This document shows, one piece after another, positions 62,701 to 64,000 of a DNA stretch of 64,000 nt. The position numbers were made by a program, and so were the translations under genes. The stretch is from the NCBI GenBank assembly GCA_009741485.1, contig CM019229.1, positions 3,920,877 to 3,984,876 of the forward strand. Direction: 5' to 3'. The stretch is from Malurus cyaneus samueli (taxonomy: Eukaryota; Chordata; Aves; Passeriformes; Maluridae). Position 1 is the first letter of the stretch. Each line of letters starts with the position of its first letter. The notes beneath the pieces were generated by a model, which made no database searches, was not told the DNA's origin, and saw only the letters and a list, made by a program, of their open reading frames with translations.

Positions 62701-64000
62701 GGAGTAGGCCTTCAGTATTCTTTTATCCCAAACACACGATCTTATCAGAAGCCCATTACATTTATCATCGTATTAGGAAGGAACATTTGGAGCCAGTGCA
62801 GGAGTACGTTACTCTATAAATGTTGTGCTTACTTCAGTGTCTGCCGTGAAAAAGAAGGCAGTGGTTTTGGAAGGCCGGGAAACACTGTCTAAATGACTAA
62901 AATTATGCTGTGAGTTTGTGGGGATGTGTTTGCATCAGGGAGTGGCTGTGATGTGCAAAGAGAGCGTCCATACATTTGTGTGTCAGTGTTGGTGACAGTG
63001 TGGGTGTGCAGCAGGGCGGTGATGTTTCACTGTACGTGTGCGTATCTGACTGTCCATGTGTTTATAGGCTGCAGGTCACATATTTTTAATATGCTAGATA
63101 TTTTCCTTTCTTCTTTTTTCTCTCCCTTTTTACAGAAATAAACCTCTTTTCATTAAATGACAGACTCTTTTTTTTTTTCTTCCAAAAACGCATATCTTCA
63201 TCTGCTTGGCATTTGTTTTTGAGGATTTTTGATTGCTGACCACAGACCTTTACAGGGCTGAATATTTCTCAGAGACTTCTTTTGGGGCTCTCACTCAAAT
63301 TGGTATATAGTGGGAAAGCCACTTAATTTTATCCTATTGTCCTGAGACCTGGCCCATGCCTTGGTATGGAAGAGGAGCAGAACAAGAGATCAGAAGGATA
63401 AAGTGAGGGAACCAAGAGTTTGTCTCTGTGGCCATCACAGTGTCATTCTCATTCCACCAGTCCCTTGAGCTGGTCAGACACGGGCATGGCTCTCCCAGGG
63501 ATGAATGGGCCCCATGGCTGGGCTGCCTTAGGGCCCATCAGCACATCCACCCGGACACCCCAGGAGCCATTGTCATCTCTTGTCTGGGAAACGCTCCCCC
63601 AAGCCCTCCTCCGAGTGCTTTGAGGGGTGGGGTGTATGTTGGGTGGCTCCCAGACAAATTAAGATTTTAAAATGTGACATGTAAGGGCAAGAAGGTTGGC
63701 CACCCTGGGAATATTCATTCAGGGCTGCACTCATACAGCTGAGATGTTTCCAGATTTGTGCTCCTTTTCACCAGCTCATAGCCCAGCAAATACACAGCTC
63801 CCTGTGCTTATCCGTGTACACAAGTTGTCCACAGAGGTTGTGATGAAATCAAACCATAATGACATTTTTCCCTGATAGACTTCTCCATTTTTTTGAAGCC
63901 ACACTGTCTTAAAGACCTGGAATTTTGCACAGGAGGAAAAGGAGTGAAAGTCATTAAATAATTGAATAGCAGTAAACTGATTTTTCCTGGCCCGTGACAG

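Larger units (their letters stand above)
52665..64000 (+). other. PAPPA: PAPPA intron downstream of exon G (5' part)
   Basis: From the GTAAGT donor to the end of the window I find no further exon. Listed separately are two antisense CR1 fragments, an ATTA repeat, a 49-base minisatellite and an A27 run. Other T-rich runs occur near 60395-60410, 60486-60500, 60700-60718 and 63168-63180. Complex sequence with homeobox- and POU-like motifs at 55140-55420, 57540-57690, 58080-58330 and 62690-62880 may be conserved regulatory DNA, but that is only an impression. Confidence 0.85.

Noticed and set aside
52665..64000. A further PAPPA exon after exon G
   Set aside because: No open segment with correct phase, AG/GT borders and cysteine-rich family sequence was seen; the next exon most likely lies beyond the window.
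1..64000. A novel bacterial-type defence, CRISPR or mobile gene cluster
   Set aside because: The window is an intron-dominated vertebrate locus with one interrupted gene; no operon-like coding density or repeat-spacer array exists.

Overview
The window is eukaryotic. It is an intron-rich internal part of one vertebrate gene on the + strand. Seven short exons with GT/AG borders and matching phases join into one open frame of about 494 codons (1,484 coding bases). They encode a pappalysin, and I call the gene PAPPA (pappalysin-1, PAPP-A). The assignment rests on the zinc motif [11 protein letters not shown], a metzincin Met-turn in NFMSYA, and close agreement with PAPPA as I remember it. Neither end of the gene is present: the first exon here enters in phase 2 and the last leaves in phase 1.

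The organism is very probably a songbird. The introns carry truncated CR1 retroposons whose 3' ends finish in the octamer-like tail typical of birds (ATTCTGTG and similar). One element at about 13.6 kb joins the 3' half of a tRNA-Ile to a CR1-like tail, the architecture of the passerine TguSINE1 family. The exons are GC-rich and CpG-rich against AT-richer introns.

Layout: 1-11981 is the end of an intron; exon A 11982-12127; exon B 16780-17073 (active site); exon C 20953-21145; exon D 27245-27366 (contains the cysteine equivalent to human Cys652); exon E 32832-33339; exon F 50879-51007; exon G 52573-52664; then intron to the end of the window. Exons A-C complete the protease domain. D-F encode the central region. 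F and G together encode a cysteine-rich CGDGIIQ...GDGCSLFC repeat. The 17.5 kb intron between E and F holds most of the unusual sequence.

The most notable non-coding features are: a 322-base direct duplication, 98% identical and ungapped, 5,359 bases apart (37744 and 43103), whose second copy is flanked by an 8-base direct repeat; a 49-base minisatellite of six units (59016-59311); a 14-base polypyrimidine tandem repeat (43847-43976); a perfect TGACGTCA site beside a GC-rich patch in an intron (23409-23460); and several complex, homeobox-motif-rich intronic stretches that look like conserved enhancers. No second protein-coding gene, rRNA, functional tRNA, CRISPR array or bacterial-type system is supported.
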